Source of the DNA: an uncultured Bacilli bacterium
GTDB lineage: Bacteria; Bacillota_I; Bacilli_A; RF39; UBA660
NCBI GenBank assembly: GCA_947628125.1
Contig: CANQYR010000005.1
Location: 1-20,148, forward strand
DNA length: 20,148 bases
Direction of reading: 5' to 3'
Both the position numbers and the translations under genes were made by a program. The notes beneath the pieces were generated by a model, which was not told the origin of the DNA, did no database searches, and saw only the letters and a list, made by a program, of their open reading frames with translations. This document shows, one piece after another, positions 1 through 6,503 of this stretch. Within the stretch, counting starts at the first letter, position 1. Every line of letters begins with the position of its first letter.

Positions 1-74
1 CCGTTGGTGAAGTGGTTGAACACACATGCCTTTCACGCATGCATTCATGGGTTCAAATCCCGTACGGGTCACCA
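1..74 (+). tRNA. tRNA-Glu(TTC), missing its first three bases
   Basis: The cloverleaf folds directly. The anticodon stem CATGC/GCATG (25-29, 37-41) encloses the loop CTTTCAC, with anticodon TTC at 32-34. The T arm has the loop TTCAAAT (51-57), and the 3' acceptor strand ACGGGTC is followed by A and an encoded CCA at 72-74. The matching 5' acceptor strand should read GACCCGT, but the window opens at its last four bases, so three bases lie outside. It decodes glutamate GAA/GAG codons. A terminator follows at once. Confidence 0.95.
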
Positions 75-86
75 ATTGTAATTTAT

Positions 87-108
87 CCCTTTAAATAAAG
101 GGTTTTTA
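87..108 (+). terminator. Intrinsic terminator after tRNA-Glu
   Basis: The stem CCCTTT/AAAGGG (87-92, 97-102) with loop AAAT is followed by five T. It lies 13 bases after the tRNA CCA end. A near-identical copy follows tRNA-Leu at 580-599. Confidence 0.8.
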
Positions 109-123
109 TATATGAGGTGGATT

Positions 124-429
124 ATGAAGAAGTTTTATTGGCGTTTAAGTAAAAAAGATAAAAAGTTATGTAAGAAAAATTATTATGCTAGTGATAAGGG
201 AAAGAGCATGAATATTATTTTAACGAGGTTATGTTTTACTGGTATTTTAGGCGTTTTAGTAGCCCTTTATATTGTGGTAAATAATTATGTTCATAATCAA
301 GTTGATTGGTCTACTTGGGTTGCTTCTATTCCACTTTTTATCGCTTCTGTTGTTTTTATTATTTCTTCTTTTTATCTTCGTTTTAAAAATTTGAATCTTT
401 ATGCAATTAAGAATATGAAACAAAAATAA
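124..429 (+). CDS. Small two-helix membrane protein, unknown function
   Basis: This is a 101-residue protein that I do not recognise. An in-frame ATG at 112 exists, but the ATG at 124 is preceded by GAGG (114-117) at a normal distance, so I start there. The first ~30 residues are very basic (repeated KK, K and R). Two hydrophobic segments follow at about residues 31-57 and 65-88, and a short basic tail ends the protein. The likely topology is a basic N-terminus in the cytoplasm with a hairpin through the membrane. It sits between the tRNA-Glu terminator and the tRNA-Leu promoter, and no promoter of its own fits in the 15 bases between terminator and start, so it may depend on read-through. 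No terminator separates it from tRNA-Leu. Coding status is supported by the Shine-Dalgarno site, composition and plausible membrane topology, not by a family match. Confidence 0.7.
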   Translation: MKKFYWRLSKKDKKLCKKNYYASDKGKSMNIILTRLCFTGILGVLVALYIVVNNYVHNQVDWSTWVASIPLFIASVVFIISSFYLRFKNLNLYAIKNMKQK

Positions 430-438
430 GAAAAGAAT

Positions 439-467
439 TTGGCAAAGTTTCATTTTTATGTTATACT
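439..467 (+). promoter_or_regulatory. Promoter of tRNA-Leu
   Basis: The -35 box TTGGCA (439-444), a 17-base spacer and the -10 box TATACT (462-467) are extended by TG at 459-460. The start point would fall near 474, just before the mature tRNA at 481. Confidence 0.75.
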
Positions 468-480
468 TAATTTGTAATTT

Positions 481-567
481 GCTTATGTGGCGGAATAGGT
501 AGACGCATAGCACTCAAAATGCTACGATCGCAAGGTCATGAGAGTTCGAGTCTCTCCATAAGCACCA
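481..567 (+). tRNA. tRNA-Leu(CAA)
   Basis: This is a class II tRNA with a long variable arm. The acceptor strands are GCTTATG (481-487) and CATAAGC (557-563), then A and an encoded CCA (565-567). The anticodon stem TAGCA/TGCTA surrounds the loop CTCAAAA, with anticodon CAA at 515-517, which reads UUG. The T loop has TTCGAGT. It has its own promoter and terminator. Confidence 0.96.
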
Positions 568-579
568 ATTGTAATTTAA

Positions 580-599
580 CCCTTAAATAAAGGGTTTTT
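580..599 (+). terminator. Intrinsic terminator after tRNA-Leu
   Basis: The stem CCCTT/AAGGG (580-584, 590-594) is followed by five T. It is the same cassette, with the same upstream trailer sequence, as the one after tRNA-Glu. Confidence 0.8.
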
Positions 600-665
600 A
601 TAATGCTTTGATCTTGTTTTACGTTTTGTTTATATGTAAAAATTTATTGTTTTTATCAAGGAGTT

Positions 666-683
666 AATACTTGTTATAGTATT
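666..683. other. Small inverted repeat upstream of the DUF362 gene
   Basis: AATACT (666-671) and AGTATT (678-683) form a 6-bp inverted repeat with a 6-base loop, about 40 bases before the -35 box of the next gene. It could be a protein-binding site or chance in AT-rich DNA. Apart from this and the promoter below, I see nothing in the gap from 600 to 775. Confidence 0.2.
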
Positions 684-724
684 GAATTATTTATATCTTA
701 ATTATTAATTTATTAATTTTTTAC

Positions 725-766
725 TTGACTTAAATGGCTAGTTATTGGTTATAATATAGATGGAGG
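725..766 (+). promoter_or_regulatory. Promoter and ribosome binding site of the DUF362 gene
   Basis: The -35 box is TTGACT (725-730) and the -10 box is TATAAT (750-755), with a 19-base spacer that is slightly long. GGAGG (762-766) is the Shine-Dalgarno site, nine bases before the ATG at 776. The start point would be close to the Shine-Dalgarno site, so the leader would be very short. Confidence 0.5.
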
Positions 767-775
767 ATAAATATT

Positions 776-1651
776 ATGGAAAAAGCAAAAGTATATTTTA
801 CAAAGAAAATTGAACCAGCAAGTTTGGTAAGGCTTTATGATAAGCTTAATGTGTCATTGCCTGGTAAAGTTGCTGTTAAGGTTCATTCAGGAGAGGAAGG
901 TAATCAAAATTATCTTGAGCCTTCATTTATGAAAGATATAATAGAGAGGTTATCTGGTGTTGTGGTTGAGTGTAACACAGCTTATGAAGGAATGCGTGAT
1001 ACTTCTTTAAAACATAAGGCTTTACTTACTAAGCATGGTTTTGATATGTATGATGTTGATATAATGGATGAACATGGTGAGATGATTTTAGATATTAATA
1101 ATGGTAAACAGATAAAGAAAAATTATGTTGGTAGCCATTTAGCTAATTATGATTCAATGCTTGTTCTTTCACATTTTAAAGGTCATCCTATGGGTGGATA
1201 TGGTGGAGCTTTAAAGCAATTATCAATTGGGTGTGCATCTAGTAAAGGAAAAAGATATATTCATTGTATTGGTAAGGAAAATGGTTCTTACGAAGATATG
1301 TTTGGTGTTGATCAATTAAAGTTTTTACAAGCAATGGCTGATGCGGCTAGTTCAGTTGTAGATTTTTTTAAGGGCAATATTGTTTATATTAATGTTTTAA
1401 AAAATTTATCTGTTGATTGTGATTGCTGTGCAGTGGCTAAAGATCCTTGTATGAAAGATATTGGTATTGTTATATCTACTGATCCTGTCGCGATTGATAA
1501 GGCTTGTATTGATTTGGTAAAGAAAAGTGATGATCCTGGTAAGGAGCAATTACTTGAGAGAATTGCCTCTTTAAATGGTGAGGAAATTATTAATGATGCT
1601 GCTCTACTAGGTATTGGCACGAGTGAATACGAATTGATTGATATTGATTAA
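776..1651 (+). CDS. DUF362 domain protein without the ferredoxin domain
   Basis: This is a 291-residue soluble protein of the DUF362 family. Family marks seen are an N-terminal KVAVKVHSGEEGN segment (about 31-43), the central LSHFKGHPMGGYGGALK stretch (about 131-147), IGCASSKGK (about 151-159), and a C-terminal DCDCCAVAKDPCMKDIGI segment (about 214-231) followed by STDPVAIDKACIDLV. Many DUF362 proteins end with a two-[4Fe-4S] ferredoxin domain. Here the protein stops after the core and no such domain is present. The clustered cysteines at about 215-225 could bind metal, but that is inference. The biochemical role of the core is not known to me, and its presence alone does not show redox activity. 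It has its own promoter and terminator, so it is probably monocistronic. Confidence 0.88.
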   Translation: MEKAKVYFTKKIEPASLVRLYDKLNVSLPGKVAVKVHSGEEGNQNYLEPSFMKDIIERLSGVVVECNTAYEGMRDTSLKHKALLTKHGFDMYDVDIMDEHGEMILDINNGKQIKKNYVGSHLANYDSMLVLSHFKGHPMGGYGGALKQLSIGCASSKGKRYIHCIGKENGSYEDMFGVDQLKFLQAMADAASSVVDFFKGNIVYINVLKNLSVDCDCCAVAKDPCMKDIGIVISTDPVAIDKACIDLVKKSDDPGKEQLLERIASLNGEEIINDAALLGIGTSEYELIDID

Positions 1652-1681
1652 GGTTAGGGTAATAAGCCATAGCCTTTTTTT
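1650..1681 (+). terminator. Intrinsic terminator of the DUF362 gene
   Basis: AAGGTTAGGG (1650-1659) pairs with CCATAGCCTT (1667-1676) over ten positions with one mismatch and one G-T pair, and is followed by seven T in all. It overlaps the stop codon of the DUF362 gene and the last codons of the convergent gene, so the two ends share the same bases. Confidence 0.75.
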
Positions 1682-2169
1682 ATGGGATCATAAAAAAGAA
1701 AGTTTTTGGTAGGGTTATAGCTAAAGTAGGTAAAGGTAAAAAGGCTTATTAGAAGCATTAAGATGCCTAGAGGCATTTGATATTTTATTTTTTCTTCTTT
1801 ATTTAGATAATAGTTAAATAACTGGCCAAAGCTTATTACTAAGAAAAGAAGGATAATGCTAAAGATAAAGTTTTCTTGCCATTTTATATAAAAGGGGATA
1901 AATAAAATTAAGTAAAGAAGTATTTCTAAGGTGGGGATAAAGGTGAGGCTTAAAGTAAAGTTATGGCTTTGTTTATATATTAGTTTGTTTAAAATGCTTG
2001 TTATTAGAAATGATGTAAATAATAGTTTCATATGTTCGAATATGCTTTCATTTATTGGTAAGAAAATTGTCCATAAAGGGCTATGTACTTTTGAGTATAA
2101 ATTATGAAGTAAAAAACAAAGGAAAAAACGAAAGATGATCGAAATAATAATTTTTTTGATAAATATCAC
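1654..2169 (-). CDS. DUF6512-like integral membrane protein
   Basis: This is a protein of about 171 residues, made almost entirely of hydrophobic helices: roughly 5-25, 50-65, 75-95, 99-116 and 132-150. The loop after the first helix holds PINESIFEH (38-46), which resembles the conserved P-x-x-E-S-x-x-E-H signature I associate with DUF6512 proteins. The C-terminus is polar. Function is unknown. The start is uncertain: no ATG precedes the first helix. A GTG at 2167-2169 opens the frame, but it lies inside the best Shine-Dalgarno match (AAGGTGA on the minus strand). That site would place initiation at an in-frame ATC or ATT codon a few residues later. The gene converges on the DUF362 gene and diverges from the HD-domain gene. 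Confidence 0.7.
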   Translation of the reverse strand: MIFIKKIIISIIFRFFLCFLLHNLYSKVHSPLWTIFLPINESIFEHMKLLFTSFLITSILNKLIYKQSHNFTLSLTFIPTLEILLYLILFIPFYIKWQENFIFSIILLFLVISFGQLFNYYLNKEEKIKYQMPLGILMLLISLFTFTYFSYNPTKNFLFYDPIKKGYGLLP

Positions 2170-2207
2170 CTTGTAAATATTATGTATTTTTTAAGGTTTT
2201 ATGCCTT

Positions 2208-2236
2208 GTTATATTTTGTTTATTTATTTAATATAA
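2208..2236 (-). promoter_or_regulatory. Possible promoter of the DUF6512-like gene
   Basis: On the minus strand, TATAAC (2213-2208) sits 17 bases downstream of TTATAT (2236-2231). Both boxes are imperfect and the region is very AT-rich, so this is only a candidate. Confidence 0.25.
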
Positions 2237-2247
2237 TTTTTTATGAC

Positions 2248-2292
2248 TTGATTTTTTTACAATATATGATACAATGTTATAGTCAAAGGTGA
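2248..2292 (+). promoter_or_regulatory. Promoter and ribosome binding site of the HD-domain gene
   Basis: The -35 box TTGATT (2248-2253) is followed by a 16-base spacer and the -10 box TACAAT (2270-2275), extended by TG at 2267-2268. The Shine-Dalgarno site AAAGGTGA (2285-2292) lies nine bases before the ATG at 2302. Confidence 0.65.
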
Positions 2293-2301
2293 GTGTGATA
2301 A

Positions 2302-2799
2302 ATGTCAATAAAAAAACGAGATGAATTTAATCATATTATAAGTGATATTTTGAAAATAGATAAATTTAGTTCTTTAGAAAACGAACTTCATCATGGAATT
2401 AGCAGATATCATCATTGTATTAGGGTCGCGAAAGGAACTTATTTAATTACTAAGAAAATGCATATGGATTATGAAAGAGCAACTAGAGCGGCTTTACTTC
2501 ATGATTTTTTTACAGATGATGATACCAAGGCGTATGATGTTAAAGAAACGTTTAAAAAACATCCTGATATTGCTTTAATAAATGCAAAAAAGTATTTTGA
2601 ATTGGATGCTAAACAGGAAAATATTATTGCGTCGCATATGTTTCCGGTTTGTAATGTTAAGCCACATTGTAAAGAAGCTTGGATAACATCTTGTGTTGAT
2701 AAGGTGGTGGCTTTATATGAGATGTATCGTTTTAAGGCTAGTTTAGTAATGGGAGCTTGGATTTTATTTATTTTTAATATGATTACTATTCAAAAATAA
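2302..2799 (+). CDS. HD-domain metal-dependent phosphohydrolase
   Basis: This is a 165-residue protein with the metal-binding pattern of the HD superfamily: His37/His38 (YHHCIRVA), the His67-Asp68 pair (LLHDFF), His112 (ASHMFP) and Asp133 (CVDKVVALYE). HD proteins hydrolyse phosphate esters such as nucleotides, using one or two metal ions. The spacing and the H-x-C-x-x-V-A and HMFPV motifs match a group of small single-domain HD proteins common in Bacillota. The substrate cannot be read from the sequence. The last 20 residues (about 147-165) are markedly hydrophobic (LVMGAWILFIFNM), which is odd for a soluble enzyme and may be a membrane-associating tail. It has its own promoter and terminator, so it is probably monocistronic. 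Confidence 0.85.
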   Translation: MSIKKRDEFNHIISDILKIDKFSSLENELHHGISRYHHCIRVAKGTYLITKKMHMDYERATRAALLHDFFTDDDTKAYDVKETFKKHPDIALINAKKYFELDAKQENIIASHMFPVCNVKPHCKEAWITSCVDKVVALYEMYRFKASLVMGAWILFIFNMITIQK

Positions 2800-2820
2800 C
2801 GACTTATGGTCGTTTTTATT
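2798..2820 (+). terminator. Intrinsic terminator of the HD-domain gene
   Basis: The perfect stem AACGAC/GTCGTT (2798-2803, 2809-2814) with a five-base loop runs into a T-rich tract. The stem starts within the stop codon. Confidence 0.85.
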
Positions 2821-2843
2821 TTTGGGAAATGTGATTTTTTAAG

Positions 2844-2893
2844 TTGAGATATAAATGATGTTTTGGTATAATTATTTTATAATAGATAAGAGG
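2844..2893 (+). promoter_or_regulatory. Strong promoter of the Tad-like operon
   Basis: The -35 box TTGAGA (2844-2849), exactly 17 bases, and a consensus -10 box TATAAT (2867-2872) extended by TG (2864-2865). The Shine-Dalgarno site AAGAGG (2888-2893) is eight bases before the ATG at 2902. This is among the best promoters in the window, so the module is likely expressed. Confidence 0.8.
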
Positions 2894-2901
2894 CTTAGAG
2901 T

Positions 2902-3663
2902 ATGAAAAAGAAAGTGGGAACTAGTATTGGTATTTTTTCGGGTAAAGGCGGAGTAGGAAAAACGTCTATGACTCTTTCTTTAGCGGGTGTTTATGAGATT
3001 ATGACCAAAAGGGTTTTGATTATTGATTTAGATTTGACAGGTGGGCAAATTGCTTTTTGTTTGCAACGGGATTTTACTAAAACGGTCTATAATTTTTGTG
3101 ATGATGTAAAGATGCATCGGTTTAGTGATTTTCAAGATTATGTAACTGCCTATGATGATTATATTGATTTTATCGCATGTCCTAAAGATCCTAGGGATGC
3201 GGCTAAAATAGATGCATTTTATTTGAAAACTTTACTTGATAAGGCCGTTTATTTTTATGATGTGGTTTTAATAGATATGAGTCATGTTTTAAACGAGGCT
3301 AATTTGCTGATGTTAGATGAAGTTAGTAAAATTTTATTTGTGTTAAATAATGATCCAATGGATGTAAAAAATTTAAAGAATTTAGTTACTATTTTTAAAG
3401 ACTTGGATAAAAAGAATTATGACATTTTATTATATGAGGCTAAAGATCCATTGAAAAAGTATTTTTTACCAAGTGATATTGAAGATATTTTAAATGAAAA
3501 TATTAAATATTACATTAGTGATGAATTTTATGTTAAAAATTTGGATGAGTATATTATGAATGGGCAATTGGTTAGTCTTCATCCAAAGGCAGCATCGGTA
3601 TTTAACAAGGATTTTAGCGTTTTAACGCGTATTGCAAGTGATATGATTAAGGATGGTGATTAG
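2902..3663 (+). CDS. MinD/CpaE-like ParA-family ATPase (Tad-type)
   Basis: This is a 253-residue P-loop ATPase of the MinD/ParA class. The deviant Walker A motif GKGGVGKT (14-21) is complete, with the signature lysine (Lys15) and the P-loop lysine (Lys20). A second motif, IIDLDLTGG, lies at 40-48, and Walker B VVLIDM at 121-126. In Tad/Cpa systems the CpaE or TadZ ATPase helps place the secretion machine at the membrane or pole. Here it opens an operon followed directly by CpaF-, TadB- and TadC-like genes, and that context is the reason for the CpaE-like call over a cell-division MinD or chromosome ParA. It lacks the N-terminal receiver-like domain of full CpaE, and I see no clear C-terminal MinD amphipathic helix. 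Its ATPase motifs look intact, unlike the next gene. Confidence 0.85.
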   Translation: MKKKVGTSIGIFSGKGGVGKTSMTLSLAGVYEIMTKRVLIIDLDLTGGQIAFCLQRDFTKTVYNFCDDVKMHRFSDFQDYVTAYDDYIDFIACPKDPRDAAKIDAFYLKTLLDKAVYFYDVVLIDMSHVLNEANLLMLDEVSKILFVLNNDPMDVKNLKNLVTIFKDLDKKNYDILLYEAKDPLKKYFLPSDIEDILNENIKYYISDEFYVKNLDEYIMNGQLVSLHPKAASVFNKDFSVLTRIASDMIKDGD

Positions 3664-4944
3664 ATGGGCAAAAGTTTGGTTGAAGCTTTTAGTTTTCCTA
3701 AAGCTACTATTAATGACAAGAATATAACTGATTATGAAGTTTTTGCCGACAAAGTTCTTTTAGAAAAATTAAGAAGTAAGATTATGGATCAAGTTTCTTT
3801 AAGGAAAGATGAGGATTTAATTACCATTATTGATGAGGTAATTTTAGGTTATGATTTAACTTTAGCGGAGCGAAATTATTTGATTAATTTAATTAAGAGT
3901 GAAGTTTTAGAGTTTGGACCTTTGACTAATTTACTTAATGATTTAAATGTTACGGAGATAATGGTTAATGGGCCAGATCAGATTTATTTAGAGATTGATG
4001 GAAAGATTGTTAAAGATAATTCAGTTTCTTTTATTGATAATGAGCATATTATGCGGACTTTAAAAAAATTAACTAATCAAAAGTTAGATTTATCTTATCC
4101 TTTTATTGATACGAAATTAGCCGATGGTTCTTCTATTTTTGGGGTACTACCGCCGGTTTCTAGTAAGGGTGCGGTTTTTACGATTCATAAGGTGCATTCG
4201 AAAAATGAAACGATGGATGATTTTATTCGGATAGGAAGTATGACTCCTTATATGGCTGAGTTTTTATCTTGGGCAGTTAAGGCGCATTTGAATATTTTGA
4301 TTTGTGGGCGAATTGGTTCAGGCTCTTCAACATTGCTTTCGGCCTTAAGTCAGTTTATTTTAGATGAGGAACGGATTATTGTGTTAGAAAACACGATGGA
4401 GCTTTTAGTATCAAAACCCCATGTCATCGCTTTGCAAAGTAAAAATTTTCCTCTTACAAAGCAAAAGTTTTCGTTAAAGGATTTAATTGTAAATGTGGAG
4501 AAAATGCGGGCTGATCGAATTTTAATTGGCGAAGTTTCAAGTGATGAGATTTATGATTTATTAGATTTATTAAATTCAGGGTACGAGGGCTGTATGATGA
4601 CTATGCATGCTTGTGATGCATCGGATGCTATTGAAAGACTTAGGTTTATTGCTTCTAAGGATATGAGTGAAGATATTGTCCCTAAAATGATTTGTAATGC
4701 AATAGATTTAGTGGTAGTAATTGATAAGTTAAGTGATGGAAAGCGGAAAATTACGGCTATTAATGAGCTTAATTACAGTAATGGAAAAATTAATATGCAA
4801 GAGATTTTTTCGTTTAAGCAAAAGAAGATTTTGGAAAATAATGAGGTTGATGGAGAATATACTTTGCATAATGTAAGACCTAAGATGTTAGATAAGTTAC
4901 ATAAATTAGGCGTTAAAGATATTGATTTTATGTTTAAAAAATAG
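3664..4944 (+). CDS. cpaF: CpaF/TadA-like secretion ATPase with degenerate active site
   Basis: This is a 426-residue member of the type II/IV secretion ATPase family. The N-terminal region (about 75-180) has the CpaF pattern ...GPLTNLLND..VTEIMVNGPDQIY, then SSIFGVLPPVS and FTIHK. The C-terminal RecA-like domain has a Walker A motif reading GRIGSGSST (215-223): serine (Ser221, codon 4324-4326) replaces the lysine that contacts ATP phosphates. The Asp box reads E242-N243 where the family has E-D. After Walker B (ILIGE, 286-290, Glu290 kept) the usual E-V-R-G-G-E is E-V-S-S-D-E. The His box TMHA (His315) is kept. In functional Tad systems this hexameric ATPase powers pilus assembly. Here catalysis is doubtful, yet the reading frame is intact and full length. 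It starts directly after the previous stop codon. Confidence 0.85.
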   Translation: MGKSLVEAFSFPKATINDKNITDYEVFADKVLLEKLRSKIMDQVSLRKDEDLITIIDEVILGYDLTLAERNYLINLIKSEVLEFGPLTNLLNDLNVTEIMVNGPDQIYLEIDGKIVKDNSVSFIDNEHIMRTLKKLTNQKLDLSYPFIDTKLADGSSIFGVLPPVSSKGAVFTIHKVHSKNETMDDFIRIGSMTPYMAEFLSWAVKAHLNILICGRIGSGSSTLLSALSQFILDEERIIVLENTMELLVSKPHVIALQSKNFPLTKQKFSLKDLIVNVEKMRADRILIGEVSSDEIYDLLDLLNSGYEGCMMTMHACDASDAIERLRFIASKDMSEDIVPKMICNAIDLVVVIDKLSDGKRKITAINELNYSNGKINMQEIFSFKQKKILENNEVDGEYTLHNVRPKMLDKLHKLGVKDIDFMFKK

Positions 4945-4960
4945 AAATTGGAGGGTAGAT

Positions 4961-5854
4961 ATGGGTGCATTATTTGTTTTTCAAACGATAATGGCAATTG
5001 TTTTTGCCATATTAGTTTTGTTTTTGATTAGGCAAAAAAGGCTTGCTAAATATGAAAAACGTTTTAGCTCTTATACCCTTTCTAGTGTTTTGCATGAAAA
5101 AGAAAGCATTATGGATTCTTTCTTCGATGATGTTTTAAAATTAATTAAGAAGATTAGCCATTTTTTAAGAAAGAATATTTTGTTTGCTAAGTTAGGATTA
5201 CTATACGATGATTTACTTATATTTAAAGCTTCTTTTACAGCTGATGATTTTAATGCTTTAAGGTTAATTTTAATTTTATATTTAAATATTTTATGGGGTG
5301 TTGTTTGTCTTTTTAGTGATTTTCATTTTGTCTGGTTTAGTGTTTTAATAATTATTGCTATTGTTTTGGTTTTATCAAGACTTATCGTGTTATTTTTAAA
5401 TTATAAAGCAATGAAGATGTTTGATTCATCTTGGGATTTGTTTCTTATTAATATAAATAAAAAGGTAAGGGTTTGTTATCCAGGTATTTTTAATTATTTT
5501 GCGAATTTGTTTTTTTGGGATTTGCAAAATGGTTTGAGTATATCTTTAGCGATGAAACATTTTTATCAAAATACAGGTTATAAAAAGGCTTTAGATGTTT
5601 ATAATGTTTTAGCTGTATGTGAAAGTAGGGGCTTATCTTACGATGATTCATTAAAGAAAATTATTTTAGATGATGAAGATAACAAGTGTTTTTGTGATAG
5701 TTTAAAAATTTGGGATGTTATGGGCTATTTTTTAAAGGGTTTGTTTATTATTTTGGTTTTATTTATGGTAGTTAATAATTTTACAAGTGATATGGTAGGT
5801 TATTTGAAGGTATTGTTTGGCACTTTTATATCGCTAATTATTTTATGGTTGTAA
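4961..5854 (+). CDS. TadB-like (T2SS F-domain) inner-membrane platform protein, divergent
   Basis: This is a 297-residue membrane protein. The frame opens at 4922, but GGAGGG (4950-4955) marks the ATG at 4961 as the start. The layout matches TadB: one N-terminal helix (3-23), a soluble basic stretch, two helices (about 101-119 and 123-147), a long soluble helical region (about 150-255), and two C-terminal helices (257-273, 279-297). The soluble region would be the T2SS F-type domain, but its sequence is diverged and the call rests mainly on topology and on its place between a CpaF-like ATPase and a TadC-like gene. In Tad systems TadB and TadC form the inner-membrane platform worked by the ATPase. 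Confidence 0.65.
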   Translation: MGALFVFQTIMAIVFAILVLFLIRQKRLAKYEKRFSSYTLSSVLHEKESIMDSFFDDVLKLIKKISHFLRKNILFAKLGLLYDDLLIFKASFTADDFNALRLILILYLNILWGVVCLFSDFHFVWFSVLIIIAIVLVLSRLIVLFLNYKAMKMFDSSWDLFLININKKVRVCYPGIFNYFANLFFWDLQNGLSISLAMKHFYQNTGYKKALDVYNVLAVCESRGLSYDDSLKKIILDDEDNKCFCDSLKIWDVMGYFLKGLFIILVLFMVVNNFTSDMVGYLKVLFGTFISLIILWL

Positions 5855-5866
5855 GGGAGGCTCTTT

Positions 5867-6493
5867 ATGTTTTTTGCTAGAAAATTATATACTAAAAAAA
5901 GTTTTGATACAATTTTACTAAAACTTAAGCAAACGAATGTTAAAAATTCTATCAGTGCTTCTTCGTTTTTAAATGGTAGGTTAGTTATTTTGTTATTACT
6001 TTTTATGAGTTTTCTTTTAATTCCTAAGTTTGGGGTGTTAATTGGTTTAGTTGTTTGTATATTGGTTAATTATTTATTAGTGTATTGTTTTCTTGATATT
6101 CCGATTTTGCATCGTTCTTATAAAATTAGTAAAGAGGCAATGGTTTTTTTAGAAGTTTTTAGGCTTGTTAATGATGATGGTTCTTTTTTAGATACGGTTT
6201 TAAAGTGTAATGAGGTTTTGCAGAGTGATTTTACGGAGAGTTTGGTTTTGGCTTTAAAGGAAAGTAATAATGATAATTTAGAGGATAATTTACTTGCCAA
6301 TCTTATTAGGCCCAATTTAGTAATGATTGTTTTAGAGCTTTTAAATGGTAGTGATTTAGATAAGTTAGAAAAGATGCTTAGTTTTGATATAAAAGCTCAG
6401 TATTTGGCAAATAAGAAAAGACGTTTTGTTTTAATTTTACTTTGTTTTGTTATTTTACTTGCTATTTGTTACTTTTTTATGGTTAAAATTTAG
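5867..6493 (+). CDS. TadC-like inner-membrane protein, shortened and divergent
   Basis: This is a 208-residue membrane protein with a good Shine-Dalgarno site (GGGAGG just upstream) and helices at about 37-53, 56-76 and 186-205. A soluble helical region (about 85-180) lies between helices 2 and 3, as in the T2SS F domain of TadC. It is shorter than the usual TadC of about 280-300 residues. I cannot recognise conserved TadC residues, so order in the operon (MinD-like, CpaF-like, TadB-like, then this) and topology carry the call. It is the last gene of the operon, and the extended CIRCE palindrome right after its stop could also terminate it. Confidence 0.55.
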   Translation: MFFARKLYTKKSFDTILLKLKQTNVKNSISASSFLNGRLVILLLLFMSFLLIPKFGVLIGLVVCILVNYLLVYCFLDIPILHRSYKISKEAMVFLEVFRLVNDDGSFLDTVLKCNEVLQSDFTESLVLALKESNNDNLEDNLLANLIRPNLVMIVLELLNGSDLDKLEKMLSFDIKAQYLANKKRRFVLILLCFVILLAICYFFMVKI

Positions 6494-6503
6494 TCAAAAA
6501 TGA

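Noticed and set aside
256..513. Minus-strand open frame of 85 codons across the small membrane gene and the start of tRNA-Leu
   Set aside because: It overlaps a better-supported gene and a tRNA, and has no convincing ribosome binding site.
600..724. Possible riboswitch or small RNA between tRNA-Leu and the DUF362 gene
   Set aside because: Only one 6-bp inverted repeat is visible and the candidate promoter lies after it, so it would not be in the mRNA leader. No known riboswitch core was recognised.
4922..4960. Upstream ATG for the TadB-like gene, overlapping cpaF
   Set aside because: GGAGGG sits directly before the ATG at 4961, whereas the upstream ATG has no such site and adds a polar stretch before the first helix.
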